Origin: Gari tellinella
Lineage: Eukaryota > Mollusca > Bivalvia > Cardiida > Psammobiidae
Direction of reading: 5' to 3'
NCBI GenBank assembly: GCA_922989275.2
Contig: OV277861.1
Span: forward strand, 18,872,540 to 18,936,539
Length of the DNA stretch: 64,000 nt
Part shown: positions 22,288-33,942 of the stretch, one piece after another
How the letters are laid out: every line of letters begins with the position of its first letter
Numbering within the stretch: position 1 is the first letter of the stretch
Program-made: the position numbers and the translations under genes
Notes under the pieces: generated by a model
Databases searched by the model: none
The model's input: the letters and a program-made list of their open reading frames with translations, nothing else
Told to the model about the DNA's origin: nothing

Positions 22288-22830
22288 CCTGTCGTAATAG
22301 TGTCTAGAAATACCTTAAATTTTGTTTTCATGCAGTTCTTTTATCGAAGAAACATGCATTAAAGAGTCAAACAGTGAGTTCTGATTATGTGCCGCATCAA
22401 TCAGGATTAGCACAGTTACTGTGTTTGTCAATTAGTATGAAAATGTAATTTAATCAAGCCTATCAACTGGCTTTTTAAATTGACAATTGGAAGTTTTGTG
22501 AAAAGGATCTGCATCTACACTGGTTACCAACTGTTTTGTTGGACAATTATGACTTAAATAAAGCTGTCTAAAGTTGCTGCTATATTGTTACAAAAAAACC
22601 TACCTTCTACTAAATATTCATATATTAAACTCCACCCATTTTGAACAAATTTCATCTAAACTATGACATTAGCTAATAAAATAAGGATTTTTTCTGCTCT
22701 AAAGAGAGCAGACTCATGCCAGACTTATCCTCACAAAAAACGTGCAGACCATTCCGGGGCTCGCTGATCTGGGTCTACACTGTTTTCAAAAAGCATTAAT
22801 ATACACTAATATCAGGAGATTAGTGTTAAA

Positions 22831-23082
22831 TTAACCCATTACCCCGTAGCCCGTTTCTAGTATTGAATATAGGTGACCACTTAAAGCAGGTTGAAAGTAA
22901 AGCAGAATGTGCCTTAAGGCACATTCTGCTTTACTTTCAGCCTGCTTTAAGCTACCATCTGCTAGAATACAAAAATTATTTCATATGGTACATGTCTATG
23001 ACAGTATAAATTGTAACTATTTTCTTCAGAGGAGGAATAACTTAAAGGCGTAAAAAGGCGTATTTATGGGGTAATGGGTTAA
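22831..23082 (+). mobile_element. TTAA-A hairpin element, well preserved
   Basis: 252 bp with exact TTAA at both borders and intact ends. The core tip is GTGCC TTAA GGCAC, mirrored relative to GCGCC/GGCGC copies. Confidence 0.88.
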
Positions 23083-23401
23083 GAGTTAACTGTATTTGTA
23101 CTTTGAAATCAGTACATACCAATTAGGACATATGCAAGAGGTCTTGATTCGGTATTTTTTTCCAGTTTTTATTTCGGTCAGCATTTTAATGATCAACGTC
23201 ATTGAGTGACGTGTTTAGAGTTTGTAGTATACTTCAGATGAACTGTTTATTAAAAACCTCTTTCTAAAGATTAAACTTTGTCTGAAAATGTGCTGTTTCA
23301 CTCTGGTATTCTTGTTAAAATGTGAACTTCTACTTGTCACAAAGTCCAGGTTTCTGTCACTGTCATTTTGCCCCCTGTCTAGCCACAATTTTTGCATGTT
23401 A

Positions 23402-23612
23402 TAGTCAAATACAACCTATATAAATTGGCATTTCATTGAGGAAGTGAGAAGGTAATAAAAGTGAGGTGGCTGCTAAATGCAGGTTAAAAACAATGCAGAA
23501 AGCTCCTGCAGGAGCTTTCTGCATTGTTTTATCCTGCATTTAGCAACACTTGTATAAAAGAGACTGCTTATGGGCATTGTATTGAATGGATGCTTCAATA
23601 CAGGTTTTACTG
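23402..23612. mobile_element. TA-H hairpin element
   Basis: About 211 bp: left TAGTCAAATACAACCTATAT, right ATACAGGTTTTACTG before TA. Core 23472-23544: GCTAAATGCAGG pairs CCTGCATTTAGC and ACAATGCAG pairs CTGCATTGT, both mirrored variants; tip GCTCCTGCAGGAGC. Confidence 0.75.
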
Positions 23613-23811
23613 TATTGTTGTAGATTCTGCTGACTAATTGCCAATTACAGTCATTAGAAATACCTGTTACATGATTGGAAGTGCACTTGTCACAAGATTT
23701 TCAAATAATGATGTAGTCAAATCATTATCATGATCATGACGAATGTATTTTGTGTTAACTAACACCTTTAAATAGAACTCTAGATTAATATGAAGAGATG
23801 AAATGATGACC

Positions 23812-23836
23812 TTTTTTTTAAAAAAAAAAAAAAATA
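23812..23836. repeat. Poly-T/poly-A run
   Basis: A run of T directly followed by about 15 A, a small foldback homopolymer. Confidence 0.85.
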
Positions 23837-24084
23837 GAATTATATTTCTGCTAATTCAGTGTTCTTAATTTGGGCCCTGAACAATACTTAAGTGATGGGT
23901 AAAATTTAAAATCGAATTGTCATGATGACTAATTGATTTCACAATGTTTTGCAATGCATGGCCATTCACTTGATTAGGAATTAATTCTTAACCAGTATTC
24001 TGCTATCATAATGTGTGCTTTACAGTGATGTTGTGGTCTGCAAAAAATGATAAATTCCATGTAATATATGTTGAGAAAAATATG

Positions 24085-24162
24085 CAGCCAAACCGAGACT
24101 TGAACCCAGGATCCCTCGCTACCCGTTATCTCCCACCATTTAAACATACACTCACTCCGGCT
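24085..24162 (-). repeat. tRNA-derived SINE head or tRNA pseudogene
   Basis: On the minus strand the sequence AGCCGGAGTGAGTGTATG ... GGTTCAAGTCTCGGTTTGGCT forms a seven-pair acceptor (AGCCGGA with TTTGGCT, two G-T pairs) and a five-pair T arm closing TTCAAGT, with a good internal B box GGTTCAAGTC. The D and anticodon arms do not fold well, so it is not a working tRNA. Length of about 77 nt and the AT-rich tail GCATATTTTTCTC favour a SINE head. Confidence 0.55.
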
Positions 24163-24635
24163 ACATCTATTTAACTTATGAACCAAATATATCAGCTAGT
24201 TTTTATCCATGCATGGTTTTATCCATCCTCTGAAGTTAGAAATCTAAAACTTAAGTACCCCCTACATGACATTGGATTTGTATCAAAATATTTGGAAAGT
24301 CAAAGTTTGCAAAAATCAAATCACTCAAAACTTGAAAATCCTGACTCACATTTATTTTTGAATGGGTGTTCATTCAAACACATTGTGTTGGGATGGTCCT
24401 GAGTCGCAGACAATGAAAACTATAGAAATTGGTGTAACAGTTAGGACTTAAGTCATTTCTAATCAGTGTAAATATTTTGACTAGTGGCAGTATGTGAAGT
24501 GGTTATATTTGGAATTGGCCATGTAAACCTATACAAGCTTCTGTAAACAGGGTAGAAATCCGTAGAATTAATATTTACATGAGTAGTAACAGGGGCCAGA
24601 GTGGAAACATAACTACAATCAAACCTTGAACTAGC

Positions 24636-24902
24636 TTAACCCATATACCCTGTTAGCCTGTTTCTAGAAGGGTGACTACTTAAAGCAGGTTGACAGTAAA
24701 GCAGAATGTGCATTAAGGCACATTCTGCTTTACTTTCAGCTTGCTTTAAGCTACTATCATTTTGCTGTATCATCTGGTATAGAAAAGATTTCTTATTGTA
24801 GTTAATAATAATTCATGACTGTATAAAGTGGAACTATTTCTATTGTGTAGAGAAATAGATAAAGGTGTAAAAAGGTGTATTGTTCATGGGGTAATGGGTT
24901 AA
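24636..24902 (+). mobile_element. TTAA-A hairpin element
   Basis: 267 bp, TTAACCCATATACCC to GGGGTAATGGG then TTAA. Slightly long because of an insertion after the core (ATCATTTTGCTGT). One arm carries GGTTGACAG, not mirrored in the other. Confidence 0.82.
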
Positions 24903-24928
24903 GTGGAACTTATCTATATTTCTACAGT

Positions 24929-25076
24929 TGAATTTTGATAACTCATACTAACTGAAATAAGTTGAACTTACTTGTATTTTAAAGTTATAAAGTAGCTGTG
25001 CCATATTTTAACTTTGATTATACGGGAAAGTTCAATTGATGCCAGTTCAAGTTATCAAAATTCAACGATATAAAGG
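24929..25076. mobile_element. Tigger-like inverted-repeat element, old
   Basis: CAGTTGAATTTTGATAACTC near 24929 and AAGTTATCAAAATTCAACG near 25056 are inverted, with GTTGAACTTAC/AAGTTCAATTG internally. End of the right repeat decayed. Same type of end as the element at 37363. Confidence 0.65.
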
Positions 25077-25095
25077 TTGAAATTCTTTGAATAAT

Positions 25096-25155
25096 TTAAC
25101 CTTATAGTAATTCCCCTATAGCTTGCTTTCAGTATTAAAACAGGTGGCTGCTTAA
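25096..25155 (+). mobile_element. TTAA-A left-end fragment interrupted by TTAA-B
   Basis: TTAACCTTATAGTAATTCCC and the AGTATTAAAACAGGTGGCTG flank resemble the left part of TTAA-A up to the TTAA that precedes the core, where a TTAA-B copy begins. The sequence after that insertion (AAGCACTCTGAATATAAGC) is only weakly core-like. Confidence 0.5.
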
Positions 25156-25399
25156 CTCTTTCCTCCCTGAAACTTTAAATGGACAATTCCAGTTTCCATT
25201 TAAGTCTAGTCCATTTCTGACTTTTGGGGGTTGTTTTTGTCAATGTTTGGCATTATGACAAACAGTGAAGACCTGATCAGAGGGCTCTTTGGAGCCCTCT
25301 GATCTGGGTCTTCACTGTTTGCATAGGACAAGTGTACTATTCACATGTACACTGTTTGCAAATGATGCCAATATGCGGGACTAGGGTTCAAAGGGTTAA
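25152..25399 (+). mobile_element. TTAA-B hairpin element inserted in TTAA-A fragment
   Basis: 248 bp, TTAACTCTTTCCTCCC to CTAGGGTTCAAAGGG then TTAA. The core tip is short (GGGCTCTTTGGAGCCC). Left host flank GGTGGCTGC. Confidence 0.85.
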
Positions 25400-26153
25400 A
25401 GCACTCTGAATATAAGCAGAGATCTCCTTGTAAAGGAGATTTCTGCTTAAAGTCAGATTGTTGGGAAAGTTTCCCATTGCTCTTTATCAAACAGTGTTAA
25501 GCAAGGCAGAAAGCTCCTAAAGGAGATCTGTTTGCATTAGCACTACATTAATCATTCAGGACTTCAGAGAAGACCTAGCTAATGTTTCCTGCATTAACCA
25601 AGCAATCTACAGTCTTTAAAGAGCCATAAAATTATCTTTCTTAATTTATTTATTGCTTAACACAATTTTGACAGCTTTCAAATATAGATTTCAATTTCTG
25701 TTTACATTTTTGTTAGGCAGGTTACAAAAGCTGTTGTCAAAATTCTTCGTAACTTATAATTCCCAATGCATGTGACACTATTCAATATTAAAATTCATGT
25801 ATGCACCACTTGTGTATCAAGTTGACACCTAAGTTTTGCATACAATATTGGTGATACATGTTTGGGCTGTCAAGTTTTGTCAAAGGAAATAGTTGCAGGA
25901 CCCAGGGTACAGATAAAGAAATGGGGCCAAGGTTTATCTGTGTGCTGAGATGTATTGATCTGATTGTGAGATTTGACAAGTAAAACTCCTGTAATGTATT
26001 GGCCTGATTAGCAAGCATTACCATATAGGCTAATTGATCCTATGTATACAGTTAAATGTATTCAGCAACCAATCCATCTATGAAGGAATAGAAGGATTTC
26101 AATAAAGTCAATAATCTAAAAGTTTTGGGATCTTTAAAGACCGTTGGTTGCTT

Positions 26154-26232
26154 TATGCAGGACATACTGGTATTGCAGAAATCTCCTCAAGTGCTTTCTG
26201 CAATACCTTTAATTTGTCTTAATCCTGCATGA
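26154..26232. repeat. TA-H palindrome, decayed
   Basis: GCAGGACATACTGGTATTGC pairs GCAATACC, and the outer right arm TCCTGCATG follows after an inserted TTTAATTTGTC. Confidence 0.55.
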
Positions 26233-26951
26233 ATTTGTAACATTTCTTCAAGACTGCATAATATGTACTTCTTAATTTTCACAATTTTATTGACATAGAT
26301 CTACATGTAAAAAAAATACACGGTTTAGAAAGACATCATACAGAAAGACAAAATGAATACGTTTATTTTGATAAACAATTTATATCATTAATTTCAGTTA
26401 CACCAATTTCTTATTTTCAGAAAAACAGAAGAACAATTAAATGAAAATAATAAGTAATTATAAAATCACCATTTAACAAGAATTTGGCAACATTTCAATG
26501 GGATTGCTTTACCAAGATCCTGATTTGACATCATGCAATAAAAACCACAACCCTGTGTAATAAAATTCAGTATTGCATTCTGAAGAAGAGAATAGCCTTA
26601 ATTAAGCAACTACAATGCAAACTTTGGGCAGCTTGACAGACACCTTCAGGGCAAGGGTTGCAGGGAATTGACAAACACTTTGTATCCAATTCTGTGCATT
26701 CTGCTTTCGGGTTTTGACCTTGAATAAATGAGTTTACCAACTCTGTAAAATTGTGTAAGAATATTTGGGATTATTATGATCAATCTGTGTCACAGAATGA
26801 AGAGTAATTACGGAGTGACAGCAATACGCTAACTAATCAATCATGCTACTTGAGTAATTATACAAATATCCAATGGTTTAATTAGCGTGAATGTTTGTCA
26901 GTATACATTAGCAGTTTTTACTTTATGAGGGTTGAGTATTTACAACATATG

Positions 26952-27130
26952 AAAACAGTGTAGACCCAGATCAGAGGGCTCTTAAAGGAGCCCTCTGATC
27001 AGGGTCTGCACGGTTTGTAATGGTTTTAAATATTGTTTAGACATGTTCCTAAAGAGACAATGTAAATTAATTACATTTTAAAAAATCTGGTAGAGTCCAT
27101 TTTAAAATTTAAAGTTTTAAGGGTTAGAGT
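26952..27130. mobile_element. TTAA-B related element, diverged
   Basis: Core AAAACAGTGTAGACCCAGAT to GGGTCTGCACGGTTTG, then a flank TAATGGTTTTAAATATTG and GTAGAGTCCATTTTAAAATT like the one after 46488. A TTAAGGGTTAG end near 27117 is likely. Confidence 0.6.
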
Positions 27131-27800
27131 ACAGATAAATGTGTGTTCTGCAAGCTTTCAAAAGACAAGGTATTACATGTCTTAAAATAAAAGTGCAAAA
27201 GATGTTGCTTAATAAACTACTAAAAGTTTACAAGAAAAGGTCCCCTGAAGATTTACATTTGTCATGCATTAAGCAACCAAAATTTAATTAATATTCTTAG
27301 CCATTAACCAGATGAGGTTCTTCTGTCAAAACTTAATTGGTACTCAGTAAAGGTTCACCTGTTTCTTATTGTCCCCAAACTATTCTGTGTAGTTTTTTCT
27401 TCACAGTCACAAACCATAATTGGGGGAAAGGTGAAATGTTAATGAGTTAATGTTTTTAAGTGATCTATATGTTTAGTGAACGTTTGTTTTTGCCGACTAT
27501 TTATGAATGGTAATTGCTTGTGAAAATAGTTCTGAAAATGGCCAATTTGTACTGGTGACGTAGACAATTGACAAAAATAGTGGGCCTTTGTCACCTACAT
27601 CACGATCGGTGCATAACTTCATAATTGCCTCGTTACATTATATATTGCCTGCACAGAATATAAACACAAGTCCTATTGGTACTGGTAAACTTGTCATTGT
27701 GCAGATAGATTGACCTTGAAAACAATTGACTGCTAAACATTGTAATTACTAAGACTATATCTATACTACCAAACCTTTCAGAAAGGAAACAGTATGATGT

Positions 27801-28050
27801 TTAACTCTTTGAACCCTAGTCCCGCATATAGGCATGCTTTTCAAACAGTGTACATGTGAATAGTACACTTGTCCTATGCAAACAGTGAAGACCCTGATCA
27901 GAGGGCTCCGAAAGGAGCCCTCTGATCAGGGTCTTCACTGTTTGTCACAATGCCAAACATTCACAAAAACAACCCTTATAAGTCAGAAATGGACTAGACT
28001 AAAATGGAAACTGGAATTGTCCATTTAAAGTTTCAGGGAGGAAAGAGTTA
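27801..28050 (-). mobile_element. TTAA-B hairpin element
   Basis: About 250 bp, near-identical to the 22037 copy by eye, including the CCGAAAGG tip. Right border TTAC instead of TTAA. Confidence 0.85.
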
Positions 28051-28860
28051 CAGACAGGTTGCTGTACTAACCCTTTCATTAATATGTTGTTTTAGTTCTG
28101 AAGACAAGTTGTTGCTGAAAGCAGACTGAAAATGAAATGTATTTCTGTCTTCCATATTTCATTAAAGTATAATCCTAACATATAGCTAAATGTTGAAGAT
28201 ACAATATGTTTTACATATTTTTATTGTCAAATAATTTCAAAAGCTTGTCACCTCTGTTGATGGGCTCTATAACAATATTCATTCAATTAAGTTTCATAAA
28301 TTGAAAATACTTCAAAGCTGACAAAACAATTGAAGACTACTTTGTATAAATGATGCATTTAGTCTTTGTCAAAACAAACCTTGGTTTTACTGTCTTCCTT
28401 GATCACTGTGATTGAGACCAACACAAGTGTGCCTCATGTAGGGCAATGTTCCCCTGTTGTGGTTAAAATGTCATCCATCTCTTACAGGCTAGTTGCATTG
28501 CCAATTAGTTTAGATCAGTGAAGCAGAAACTTTCCGACACAGTTCTACTTCATTGTGCATGTGTGTTTGTCAAAATGATTTCAAGTCAATTTTGCTCCTG
28601 AACAATGGCCTGAAACAAAGCGAGACTTGTATGGTAAATCAATGAAAGTCTCTCAGAGAACCTATCAAGTTTAGTAGCTATACAGTCAATCATGTAATAA
28701 GCAATCACTGTTTCAAGCAGTTATGTTTATCTTCAAAGACAAGTGACTGCTTTTGGCGGGACATAAGAACTAATAATACTTGTGATCTTAAGGATTGATG
28801 ACTACTTGATGCAGGACAAAATAAATTGTATACTTTATCATCTAATGGACAAATAATTGT

Positions 28861-28931
28861 TTAACGCATTATAAAAGTAATGCAGAAAGCTTCTATAGGA
28901 GCTTTCTGCATTACTTTTATAATGCATTAAG
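28861..28931. repeat. TA-H palindrome with mirrored outer arms
   Basis: CGCATTATAAAAGTAATGC pairs GCATTACTTTTATAATGC; other copies have GCAGGACAAAAG, so the change to ATTATAAAAG is present on both sides. Tip GCTTCTATAGGAGC has one mismatch. Confidence 0.78.
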
Positions 28932-29082
28932 CTATCTCCAGTCCTAATTCATAATTCCATAATTTCATTTTAAGCCAGCAGTATCTTGACATCTTTATTT
29001 AGAGTTTGAAGTAGTTCAGTTAATATTTTGTAAAATGTTTCATTTCTTGTGTTAATATTTTCAGTATTATTGTTACTTTTAG

Positions 29083-29284
29083 AACCAGCTGTACACGCTG
29101 TCTGTTCAGGCGACAGACAAGGGAGACCCAGCCCAATCCAGTACTGTGATTGTATACTTCAATGTCAAGGACACCAATGACAATGCTCCACTCTTTGAGC
29201 ATGGCATCTATGACCGAGCCATAAAGGAGAATGTTGCAGAGGGAACCAGTGTGATACAGGTGCTTGCTACAGATGTTGACTCAG
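29083..29284 (+). CDS. Cadherin gene, internal exon C (partial gene)
   Basis: 202-nt exon after a TTTTAG acceptor, ending before GTAAGG. Phase 0 at entry, so LDFEE of exon B continues into NQLYTLSVQATDKGDPAQSS. That completes the EC repeat: SVQATDKGDPAQSS is the typical ATDxGxP segment and KDTNDNAPLF is a canonical calcium linker. The next repeat opens with YDRAIKENVAEGTSVIQV and the exon stops at TDVDSG, phase 1, just inside the AxDxDxGxN calcium loop, a common cadherin splice position. The open frame runs past the donor to 29427, but the stretch after 29284 has no cadherin character and is intronic. The next exon is not in the window. Confidence 0.93.
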
Positions 29285-29450
29285 GTAAGGAAACCAGGCA
29301 TTTAGTATTTACAATACATCCATGGGAAAATCACATAGACATTGACTTAATGCCAGTGCAAAGAGATTATGTAACTACAATGTATCCAATCAAACTTCCT
29401 TTGAGAAACCATGCAAATGATACTTAGGAAGATTTTAAGCTGCCATCTAT

Positions 29451-29518
29451 ATGCATTACAAAAGTAAAGCAGAAAGCTCCCAAAGGAGCTTTCTGTTTTA
29501 CTGTTGTTATACAATAAG
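29451..29518. repeat. TA-H palindrome, 170 bp after exon C
   Basis: GCATTACAAAAGTAAAGCAG against CTGTTTTACTGTTGTTATAC; tip GCTCCCAAAGGAGC. Partly decayed. Confidence 0.7.
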
Positions 29519-29920
29519 CATCCACATAATGACCACATTTAAAAAAAAATTATCATACTTTATTTTATGCTTCTGAACAAACAAGGAAAATATTTGACAG
29601 ATGCAAACACATAAATATATTGCTGAAATTGACACAAATGTGCTTGAAGTTGCATGCTTTCTATTTTTGTAACAGACTTGCCCCACACCATACTTAATCC
29701 TTTTGAAATATAACTCTACACAAAATATAACAGATATTGAAGCAAATATGTGAGACAAAACTTAAATGATATGCATGGCAGTATTGCATTTTGCACTACC
29801 CTGTAATTTTCTTACCATAATACCAGATTTTACAGGGTGATGCACATATTACCTTTTGTTTACATGTAGTCACCATGGGCAACATAATGCTCTGGTAGCT
29901 GAATACAGTTTTATGAGGTA

Positions 29921-30118
29921 CAGGCAAACCTGTGTTAAGCAAGAAGAAAGGATATCACTCAAGACAGGTTGCAGTTTAATGCAGGACAAAGGTAAAGCAA
30001 AAAGCTCCTGTAGGAGCTTTCTGCTTTACCTTTGTCCTGCATTAAGCAGCTACCTGTATAAACAATGCTAATACAGTAATCATGTAAATTTGAATGGTTG
30101 TTAAATACAGGTTTGTTG
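29921..30118. mobile_element. TA-H hairpin element
   Basis: CAGGCAAACCTGTGTTAAGC after TA at the left; core 29974-30047 with GGTAAAGC/GCTTTACC in both arms (usual AGTAATGC/GCATTACT); right end near ATACAGGTTTG. Confidence 0.68.
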
Positions 30119-31017
30119 TTAAAATGGATATAAAATCCAGTAAGTGGCTGGTTCCATATTGTTAATGAAGGTACAGCACAAGGCCAGGCCACGTGACTTC
30201 ACCCGGTATATCAACCATCACTTCCTGTTTAGTCTAATGGTCGTACTGAAGACTCTGTGGCCTATTGACTGGTAGTCTTAATTAGTTCCTCTATACTGTC
30301 AGATCTCCTGGCCGCATTTTATATTGCTACTGACAGCTTCTGGACGATAGGGACTTCTCCCATGATTTTACCCGTCCTCGGAGGATAGAAATTTGTTTTC
30401 TGATTATCTTGTAATAAAGTGTTATTGTAAGGGACCCGTTTGATGTGAAACCGGTCTTAATCCTGTCTTTGACCGTTTGTTATTTAATTTAGCATTGAAG
30501 AGGCTGTTATCTACCTCATGTGCTTGTCTTTTACCACGTGTGACTGGAATTAATAAAAGCAATAAAAGGATGATAATTAATGATAGAAGATCTTCATTGC
30601 ATATTTATTGGGTTAGTTGGACTGGTGTAGCCAGGGGCCTCTTTCGGTAGCACATGGTCTGCATTTACAATGTTCATTTTCATTTCATGATTGGTGAAGT
30701 CACTTCTCATATACTGTAAACTACGTTGGAACACGTGGTCACATATCTTTAAAACTAGAAATAGGTTATGGACTAAAGGGTAAAGGCAGATGACAGCTTA
30801 ATTATATAGCAGGATTAAAGTAAATCAGAATGCTCTTATATTATTGTAGTTTTTATGTATAATGGTAAAATAAAAAGCTTACATGGCAACATCTTGAAAC
30901 ATTGCAATGTTGTTTTTATGCTTTTTGGATGAATTCTAGAAGGGATGGGTGTAACATATGGGAGTTAAAAGTGTTGCTCAGGCTTTTGACATGTGGACTG
31001 ATAATAATATGTAGATG

Positions 31018-31247
31018 TTAACTCTTTCCTCCCTGAAACTTTAAATGGACAATTCCAGTTTCCATTTTAGTCTAGTCCATTTCTGACTTTTAAGGGTTGT
31101 TTTTGTCAATGTTTGGCATTGTGACAAACAGTGAAGACCCTGATCAGAGGGCTCCTAGGAGCCCTCTGATCTGGGTCTTCACTGTTTGCATAGGACATGT
31201 GTACTATTCACATGCACATTGTTTGAAAAAGGTTCAAAGGGTTTTAA
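31018..31247 (+). mobile_element. TTAA-B hairpin element, shortened right end
   Basis: TTAACTCTTTCCTCCC to AGGTTCAAAGGGTTTTAA. About 20 bp near the right end are deleted. The core is intact with tip GGGCTCCTAGGAGCCC. Confidence 0.82.
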
Positions 31248-31913
31248 TGCCAGTGTTTCTGTAAATGGGCTGTTAAGATTATATACAGATATAATAGCTT
31301 TAATGATCAACAGTCACATATAAATGATCTCTACAATATGAGCTTATTACAACATGACCTCAATGGTTTGCCTGAATATTGATGACAATTTGAATATTGC
31401 TAGTTGAATATTGCAGTTTCTCATCTAGGTCTACACTGTTTGCCATAGTCCTTTAATCTCTCTCTACAAAAAGGTAAATAAACAATAATAGACTATAAGG
31501 CAGTTGAATGCTTATAAAGCAAAAAGAAAGGAAAACAGAAAGCTTCTGATTTTCTCTCATCATGTTTTATGTACCACAATCATGTATTCAGCGCCATCAA
31601 TACATATTCATTATGTGGAGGAGTAGGTAGATGCCTCATAGGGACATTATAAGGCTCTTCTTTGAAAGGCTTTAAAGATACACGGTCCTAATCCTGGTTA
31701 AAGGAAAATGAAACTACCAACAAACACTGCTTTATAGTTTGAGTAGCCTTCATGCAAAGGAATGAATAGAGACACCAAGGTGCCAGTTAATTTCAGCTCA
31801 ATTTTGTTGAGGTTTAATATTGTTTTCTAGTATCCCTTGAGTATCAATGTTAACAGTGAATAATATATGACTGCTACACTCACAGACATACATATATCAT
31901 TAGTCAGGATTGT

Positions 31914-32170
31914 GTTAACCCTTTACTCCATACCCTGTTTCTTGGTTTGGGGATATAGTGACTACTAAAAGCAGGTTGAAAGTAAAGCAGAATGCGTCTA
32001 ATGGCACATTTTGCTTTACTTTCAACCTGCTTTAAGCTACCATCTGCTACTGCTAGAATATAGAAAATATTGCATAATATTATGATACATATTCATGACT
32101 GCATATTTTCTTCAGTGGAGGAATACATTATTAAGGTGTAAAAATGCATATCTATGGAGTAATGGGTTAA
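31914..32170 (+). mobile_element. TTAA-A hairpin element
   Basis: 257 bp, TTAACCCTTTACTCC to GGAGTAATGGG then TTAA. Here the arm position that is usually mismatched is paired (GGTTGAAAG with CTTTCAACC). The tip has decayed (GCGTC/GGCAC). Confidence 0.82.
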
Positions 32171-32790
32171 TCAGCAACATTAAAGACAATTAATCAGCAA
32201 TTTTTAATACATGTTTCAGTTTCATGCAAGACAGAAGTAAAGCAGAAAGCTCTTTAGGAGATGGTAGATTAATATAGAATAATTATATCACAGAAAGCTG
32301 TCAAAATCTTAGCACAGATAATGTCATGTGCTCGAGCACTCTTGTTATAGTAATGAGATGCTTGGCATAATTTGGTGAAACGATATTAATATATCTTGCA
32401 TTATTTCCTATGAAAAGATTTTATCAAATTAAGTAGAAATCTGACAAAGTTATGCATCACAAATTAAAGCTACCTTATACTTCATCATTGCTGATAGGAC
32501 AGAAGAAACACAATATATACACATAGAATTATATACAGGCACTCAATTATTTATCAGCCGTTGGGGCTTTGTGCCCAGTACAAAGCCCGCCTCGGGCTAC
32601 AGAATATCGTACTACTCAGTGTATGCAACTAGATGCTTATATCACTAAACTAGGTAGTTAGCCCAGTAATTTATAAAACTGACAGTTATGGGTGGTTGGT
32701 TTGCTCGTGAAGCCTTTCTTCCTGGGCTCATGATAAAAGGGAATAAAGTTTTCAAAATTTTCTCCTGTATGTCTCGACAAAATCTTACCA

Positions 32791-33055
32791 AGGATCCAGA
32801 TAAGGGGAGTATTTCAAAAACTAAAATCTTTATTTCTGCATTAAACCCTATGGTGTCACTACTCATTAGAAGGTGCAGTATGATTGAGAAAATGTTGATT
32901 TGTTCAGTTTACTCCCCCTTTTGCTGGAACCCACCCTATGTTGTCCCTACTCATTAGAATTGTCTCTTTGAAATGATTCTAATGAATAGTAACAAAATAG
33001 ATATTTGGTTGAAGAAAAAAAAAAAAGTTCTCGAAAACAACTTCCATTATTTTGA
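32791..33055. mobile_element. Two damaged HT-H copies in tandem
   Basis: First 32791-32936: AGGATCCAGATAAGGGG left end, TATGGTGTCACTACTC then core deleted. Second from 32935: CCCTATGTTGTCCCTACTC with tip TGTCTCTTTGAAATGA and arm AATGAATAGTAACAAAATA. Confidence 0.65.
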
Positions 33056-33400
33056 GCTATGGATATCAATAAAGTTTTGTGTATATTGGGCGTGACTGTT
33101 GGTGTCAGTAAGGTTTTGGTTCTGTCTCGATGTTTTTGACATTTATGAACTCTTTCCCTGGTGAATCATTGTCTGCTTAATACCAGGTCTCACAAAACAT
33201 GGAACCTGATCTTAGACCCTAACAGTTTGACATTCACATTCTCCTACTGTAATATTTATGTAAAATGGTTTTCAAAATCTGTATAGGTGACATTAAGTGC
33301 ATAATATTCAAGTAGGCAATACCTAAGTACACTCAAACCTCTGGTGTACAATTAACCTTTCCATGTAAAGCAGGATATATCTCTAAAGACAGAGGAAGCT

Positions 33401-33475
33401 GTCTAATACAGGATGAAAGCAATGCAGAAAGCTCCCTTTGGGAGCTTTCTGCATTGCTTTTGTCCTGTATTATGC
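33401..33475. repeat. TA-H palindrome with mirrored changes
   Basis: CTAATACAGGATGAAAGCAA to TTGCTTTTGTCCTGTATTA: AATACAGG/CCTGTATT and AGCAATGC/GCATTGCT are both paired variants. Tip GCTCCCTTTGGGAGC. Confidence 0.78.
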
Positions 33476-33942
33476 AACCACTTGTCTTTAAGGTGGATCA
33501 TGCATCATCTTATGGATTGTTTCTTCACACTGGTCTGACTGTTTTCGAGATGCAAAAGAAGGATTAACTAGGGGATGAAATGAGCTTCAGTAGAATTGCA
33601 GGGTATCTTATGCTGTTTGATTGTGTGAATTTTCATTCATCCACAGAGATTTGAATAGATTTATACTTAACACCCGTTATCATTGAAAACATTGATGATA
33701 GGGTGTGAGAAAACAAAAATTGCATCTCCTGAGTAGGTTCCCGGCTTCCTGTGTTGGGTTTTAAATGGTTTGTGCAGGCATGCCAGAAACCAGCCGGGTT
33801 CAGTAAAAACTTATCGGAAGTGTCTTAGATCGTTCACTGTGACTGATAAAATGCTGATAAGCCAACCTAGTCTGTGCATTACAGCTCTCAAGGGCTCCAT
33901 TGGCAGTTTGTATTCTGGGACTCACAGTGAGTTCATTCATAT

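Larger units (their letters stand above)
20317..29082 (+). other. Cadherin intron, 8.8 kb
   Basis: Starts GTAAAA and ends TTTTAG, joining phase-0 exons. It contains at least three full TTAA-A copies, three TTAA-B copies, several TA-H palindromes, a partial HT-H copy, a tRNA-like SINE head and a Tigger-like inverted repeat, all listed separately. No further cadherin exon was seen on either strand. Confidence 0.85.

Noticed and set aside
24085..24162. Functional tRNA gene
   Set aside because: No credible anticodon stem or D arm despite good acceptor and T arms.
28861..28931. microRNA precursor
   Set aside because: The stem is long and perfect like other TA-H cores and is part of a repeat family; no sign of a single-copy miRNA gene.
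29285..29427. Coding extension of cadherin exon C
   Set aside because: The frame stays open, but GTAAGG at 29285 is a strong donor and the residues after DVDSG have no EC-repeat pattern.
30170..30420. GC-richer, gene-like stretch
   Set aside because: No open frame with splice sites or recognisable residues on either strand.
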